From NCBI GenBank assembly GCA_011777135.1, contig JAABVY010000367.1:1812-8848 (forward strand): 7,037 nt of DNA. The letters run 5' to 3'. The first letter of the stretch is position 1; each line of letters begins with the position of its first letter. The notes beneath the pieces were generated by a model. It had not been told where the DNA came from, did not search any database, and worked only from the letters and a program-made list of their open reading frames with translations. A program made the position numbers and the translations under genes. Of the stretch, positions 6,717 through 7,037 are shown piece after piece. The DNA is from Candidatus Zixiibacteriota bacterium (GTDB taxonomy: Bacteria > Zixibacteria > MSB-5A5 > JAABVY01).

Positions 6717-7037
6717 CTGTCTTCTCCTCTACTCTGCGGCGCCTGAATAAGCTAAAGGCGAGCACCAAAACAACAAAAGCCGAACTTGCCAAAGTCACAG
6801 TACGCGAGTTATTGTAAACCTCCGACTCATATCTAAATACAATTTCATGTTCGCCCGCCGGGACAACCACTCCTCTGAAGGCCGCGTTTGCAAGCAATAC
6901 CTCGGTCTTCTGCCCGTTCACATAGGCTTTCCAAGCGGGATAATAGCATCCTGCAAGGTACACAATACCATCACTGTTCGTGTTGACATTTACCACAACC
7001 TCATCCATATCGAATGAGACTACCTCGACATATTCGC
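6709..7037 (-). CDS. YfhO-family membrane protein, C-terminal end, cut by the right edge
   Basis: Only the last 108 complete codons are present; the frame is open to the window edge. YfhO proteins are large multi-pass membrane proteins, often over 700 residues, thought to be GT-C-like glycosyltransferases; in Bacillus the namesake is linked to lipoteichoic acid glycosylation. The visible part is the extracytoplasmic beta domain that precedes the last helix. GIVYLAGCYYPAWKAYVNG matches the family pattern of a tyrosine/proline-tryptophan motif followed by a V(D/N)G turn; then come NAAFRGVVVPAGEHEIVFRY, one membrane helix (about 20 residues, near the end) and a basic RRRR tail, which would be cytoplasmic. 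It precedes and overlaps the Dpm1-like gene by 8 bases. That fits a donor-synthase and donor-user pair. The family call rests on the C-terminal domain alone. Confidence 0.82.
   Translation of the reverse strand, partial: EYVEVVSFDMDEVVVNVNTNSDGIVYLAGCYYPAWKAYVNGQKTEVLLANAAFRGVVVPAGEHEIVFRYESEVYNNSRTVTLASSAFVVLVLAFSLFRRRRVEEKTVE
6724..6729 (-). promoter_or_regulatory. Ribosome-binding site that decides a TTG start
   Basis: The minus strand reads GAGGAG, then seven bases, then TTG at 6716. It lies inside the last codons of the YfhO-type gene. The spacing is near ideal, and the TTG puts the Dpm1-like protein at its expected N-terminus, a few residues before its first beta strand. This is why TTG is preferred here over any later ATG. 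Confidence 0.72.

Overview
The window is a compact, gene-dense bacterial segment. Every gene I can support lies on the minus strand, so transcription runs from high to low coordinates. In order of transcription they are: the C-terminus of a YfhO-type membrane protein (cut by the right edge); a dolichyl/polyprenyl-phosphate-mannose-synthase-like glycosyltransferase; a WbbL-like family 2 glycosyltransferase; a WecA/MraY-superfamily polyprenyl-phosphate glycosyl-1-phosphate transferase; accA; a short remnant resembling the start of hpf; a PtsN-type PTS IIA protein; mreC; mreD; and mrdA (PBP2, cut by the left edge).

The mre and mrdA genes point to a rod-shaped bacterium with peptidoglycan. The polyprenyl-phosphate transferase and the glycosyltransferases point to a lipid-linked surface polysaccharide or protein glycosylation. 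GC content looks moderate by eye. The gene mix and the protein style would suit an uncultured Gram-negative lineage of the FCB/Zixibacteria kind, but that is a guess: no 16S or taxonomic marker is present.

Region 4092-7037 is a glycan block. A membrane enzyme can load a sugar-1-phosphate on undecaprenyl phosphate, a family 2 enzyme can extend it, and a Dpm1-like enzyme can make polyprenyl-phosphate-sugar donors for a membrane GT-C-like enzyme such as YfhO. All these genes overlap by 4 to 32 bases, so they are almost certainly cotranscribed and translationally coupled. accA (3133-4095) is coupled to the end of this block by a 4-base overlap and supplies malonyl-CoA synthesis for membrane lipid.

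Region 3021-3132 is the only real intergenic gap (112 bases). It has a perfect AAAGGAGG ribosome-binding site followed by about 14 codons that look like the N-terminus of ribosome hibernation factor HPF. The canonical start codon is lost and the frame stops after 28 codons. Because hpf normally sits next to ptsN, this looks like a decayed hpf.

Region 1-3020 holds ptsN-like, mreC, mreD and mrdA, spaced 8, 0 and -4 bases apart: a sidewall elongation (Rod complex) block headed by a phosphotransfer regulator. mreB and rodA are not in the window. The whole segment reads as one envelope-growth operon joining surface glycan, fatty acid and cell wall synthesis. No RNA gene, mobile element, CRISPR array or convincing terminator was seen, and no stretch over 300 bases lacks a gene.
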